A DNA stretch of 64,000 bases from Chenopodium formosanum (lineage: Eukaryota; Streptophyta; Magnoliopsida; Caryophyllales; Amaranthaceae): NCBI GenBank assembly GCA_024500155.1, contig CM044858.1:24601795-24665794 (forward strand), given 5' to 3'. A program made the position numbers and the translations under genes. The notes below the pieces were generated by a model that worked only from the letters and a program-made list of their open reading frames with translations, was not told where the DNA came from and made no database searches. Each line of letters opens with the position of its first letter. The stretch's first letter is position 1. This document shows positions 62,453 through 64,000 of this stretch, piece after piece.

Positions 62453-64000
62453 AGCTTTGTTGAATGCATTTGACTTTCATTTGATTCAAAAGCTATGTTT
62501 GAAAGTGTTTGACTTTCATTTGACTCAAGTAGCTTTGTTGAATGTGTTTGACTTTCATTTGACTCAATTAGCATTGTGGAATGCAATTGACTTTCATTTG
62601 ATTCAAAATGCTTTGTTTGAATGTATTTGACTTTAATTTGATTCTAAAAGCTTTGTTGAATGTGTTTGACATTCATTTGACTCAATTAACTTTGTTGAAT
62701 GCATTTGACTTTCATTTGATTCAAAAAGCTTTGTTTAAGGGTGCTTAACTTTCATTTGACTCAATTAGCTTAGGCGAATATTTTTTACTTTCATTTGACT
62801 TATTTAGCATTGTGGAATACAATTTACTTTCATTTGATTCAGAAAGCTTTGTTTGAATGTATTTGACTTTTATTTGATTCTAAAAGCTTTGTTGAAAGTG
62901 TTTGACTTTCATTTGACTCAATTAGCTTTGTTGAATGCATTTGACTTGCATTTGATTCAAAAAGCTTTGTTTGAATATGTTTAACTTTAATTTGACTCAA
63001 TTAGCTTTGATGAATGTGTTTGACTTTCATTTGACTCAATTAGCATTGTGGAATGCAATTGACTTTCATTTGATTCAAAATGCTTTTTTTGAATGTATTT
63101 GACTTTCATTTGATTCTAAAAGCTTTGTTGAATGTGTTTGACTTTCATTTGACTCAATTAACTTTGTTGAATGCATTTGACTTTCATTTGATTCAAAAAG
63201 CTTTGTTTGAATGTATTTGTCTTTAATTTGATTCTAAAAGCTTTGTTGAATGTGTTTGACTTTCATTTGACTTAATTAACTTTGTTGAATGCATTTGACT
63301 TTCATTTGATTCAAAAAGCTTTGTTTAAGGGTGCTTAACTTTCATTTGACTCAATTAGCTTTGGCGAATATTTTTAACTTTCATTTGACTCATTTAGCAT
63401 TGTGGAATACAATTTACTTTCATTTGATTCAGAAAGCTTTGTTTGAATGTATTTGACTTTTATTTGATTCTAAAAGCTTTGTTGAAAGTGTTTGACTTTC
63501 ATTTGACTCAATTAGCTTTGTTGAATGCATTTGACTTGCATTTGATTCAAAAAGCTTTGTTTGAATATGTTTAACTTTAATTTGACTCAATTAGCTTTGA
63601 TGAATGTGTTTGACTTTCATTTGACTCAATTAGCATTGTGGAATGCAATTGACTTTCATTTGATTCAAAATGCTTTGTTTGAATGTATTTGACTTTCATT
63701 TGATTCTAAAACCTTTGTTGAATGTGTTTGACTTTCATTTGACTCAATTAACTTTGTTGAATGCATTTGACTTTCATTTGATTCAAAAAGCTTTGTTTGA
63801 ATGTATTTGACTTTAATTTGATTCTAAAAGCTTTGTTGAATGTGTTTGACTTTCATTTGACTCAATTAACTTTGTTGAATGCATTTGACTTTCATTTGAT
63901 TCAAAAAGCTTTGTTTCAATGTGTTTGACTTTCATTTGACTCAATTAGCTTTGTTGAATGTGTTTGACTTTCATTTGACTCAATTAGCATTGTGGATTGC
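62453..64000 (+). repeat. Right end of window, 590-bp repeats continue
   Basis: TAAGGGTGCTT at 62736 and 63326 gives another 590-bp interval; the distance from the last marker of the previous unit (61871) is 865 bp, or 22 monomers. Sequence is close to 57.3-58.8 kb. The window ends inside a B monomer (GCATTGTGGATTGC), so the array goes on. Confidence 0.9.

Larger units (their letters stand above)
1..64000 (+). repeat. Satellite DNA array, 39/40-bp monomers, head to tail
   Basis: The core TTTGACTTTCATTTGA recurs every 39 or 40 bp from the first to the last base, always on the given strand. Division of the window by 39.3 gives about 1,600 monomers; this is an estimate, not a count. The first half of the monomer (TTTGAC, TTTC, ATTTGA) is nearly constant. 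The second half varies among a few classes (CAATTAGCTTTG, CAATTAGCATTG, CAAAAAGCTTTG, CTAAAAGCTTTG), and the last bases (GAATGTG, GAATGCA, GAATGTA, GAAAGTG) mark the class. Consensus monomers are 28-31% GC, and about half of the plus-strand bases are T. No stretch of more than one or two monomers departs from this pattern, so the array holds no inserted gene or transposon. Both ends are cut by the window. The most likely setting is eukaryotic centromeric or other heterochromatin; that is inference from the repeat type alone. Confidence 0.98.

Noticed and set aside
1..64000. CRISPR array
   Set aside because: Repeats are contiguous with no unique spacers, and all parts of the period are themselves repeated.
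1..64000. Leucine-rich or coiled-coil repeat protein, suggested by the VFDFHLTQLALLN pattern
   Set aside because: The frame is not kept across successive monomers, no long frame exists, and the complementary strand is equally open.
1..64000. Bacterial promoter -35 boxes (TTGACT/TTGACA-like) every monomer
   Set aside because: The motif is part of the satellite monomer and has no paired -10 element or downstream gene.
1..64000. Telomeric repeat, rDNA spacer or tRNA-derived repeat
   Set aside because: No TTTAGGG or TTAGGG runs, no rRNA or tRNA-like sequence, and the monomer has no box A or box B pattern I could recognise.

Overview
The whole 64 kb window is one uninterrupted, head-to-tail satellite DNA array. 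I see no protein-coding gene, RNA gene, transposon, CRISPR array or unique-sequence island. The basic monomer is 39 or 40 bp, roughly 30% GC and strongly T-rich on the given strand. Every monomer I read has the same orientation. Long homogeneous satellite of this kind points to a eukaryote, from a centromere, pericentromere or other heterochromatic block. The organism cannot be named from the sequence. A ~39-40 bp subunit organised into higher-order units recalls the carrot (Daucus) centromeric satellite CentDc, described as ~159 bp made of ~40-bp subunits. That is a resemblance of period and architecture only; I could not compare sequences.

Monomers fall into six recognisable classes, here called A to F, in the fixed order A-B-C-D-E-F with lengths 39+39+40+39+39+40 = 236 bp. 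The order is built on a trimer rhythm of 118 bp (39+39+40). Many larger repeat distances are whole multiples of 118 bp: 236, 590, 1180, 1534 and 2242. Others are a multiple of 118 plus one or two extra 39-bp monomers (550, 668, 865, 1022), so array growth appears to proceed by in-register exchange or slippage.

Layout. 1-4.46 kb: old hexamer array with a 2318-bp spaced duplication and a 550-bp local duplication. 4.46-5.70 kb: a segment whose relatives recur at 10.6-11.76 and 13.7-14.8 kb. 5.70-9.83 kb: a 2043-bp tandem duplication in which I found no difference between copies. 9.83-14.80 kb: mosaic of earlier variants, ending in a broken junction near 14.79 kb. 14.8-25.17 kb: a family marked by ACTCATTAAGC and GAAAAGCAATTG variants, amplified at 1534- and 2242-bp spacing. 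25.17-37.0 kb: a family marked by GAATGCTATTGAC, TTGCATTATGG and ATTAGATTC, including an 1180-bp tandem duplication. 37.0-49.3 kb: a family marked by CAAGTAGC and GACGCAATTAGAATTG, with a 1574-bp segment repeated 3808 bp apart and a 668-bp tandem array. 49.3-62.45 kb: a 6563-bp unit present twice in tandem, with about ten substitutions between copies and no indel seen. 62.45-64 kb: the start of more of the same material, cut by the window edge. Both ends lie inside the array, so its true size is unknown.

The many short open frames on both strands are by-products of the repeat. A 39-bp monomer is exactly 13 codons and happens to lack stops in one frame on each strand, while the 40-bp monomers shift the frame and end the reading. 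The biological interest lies in the structure of the array: nested duplications of different age, local breakpoints, a possible template-switch hairpin at 11.75 kb, dense TTGAC motifs, and short dyad symmetries inside the 40-bp monomers.
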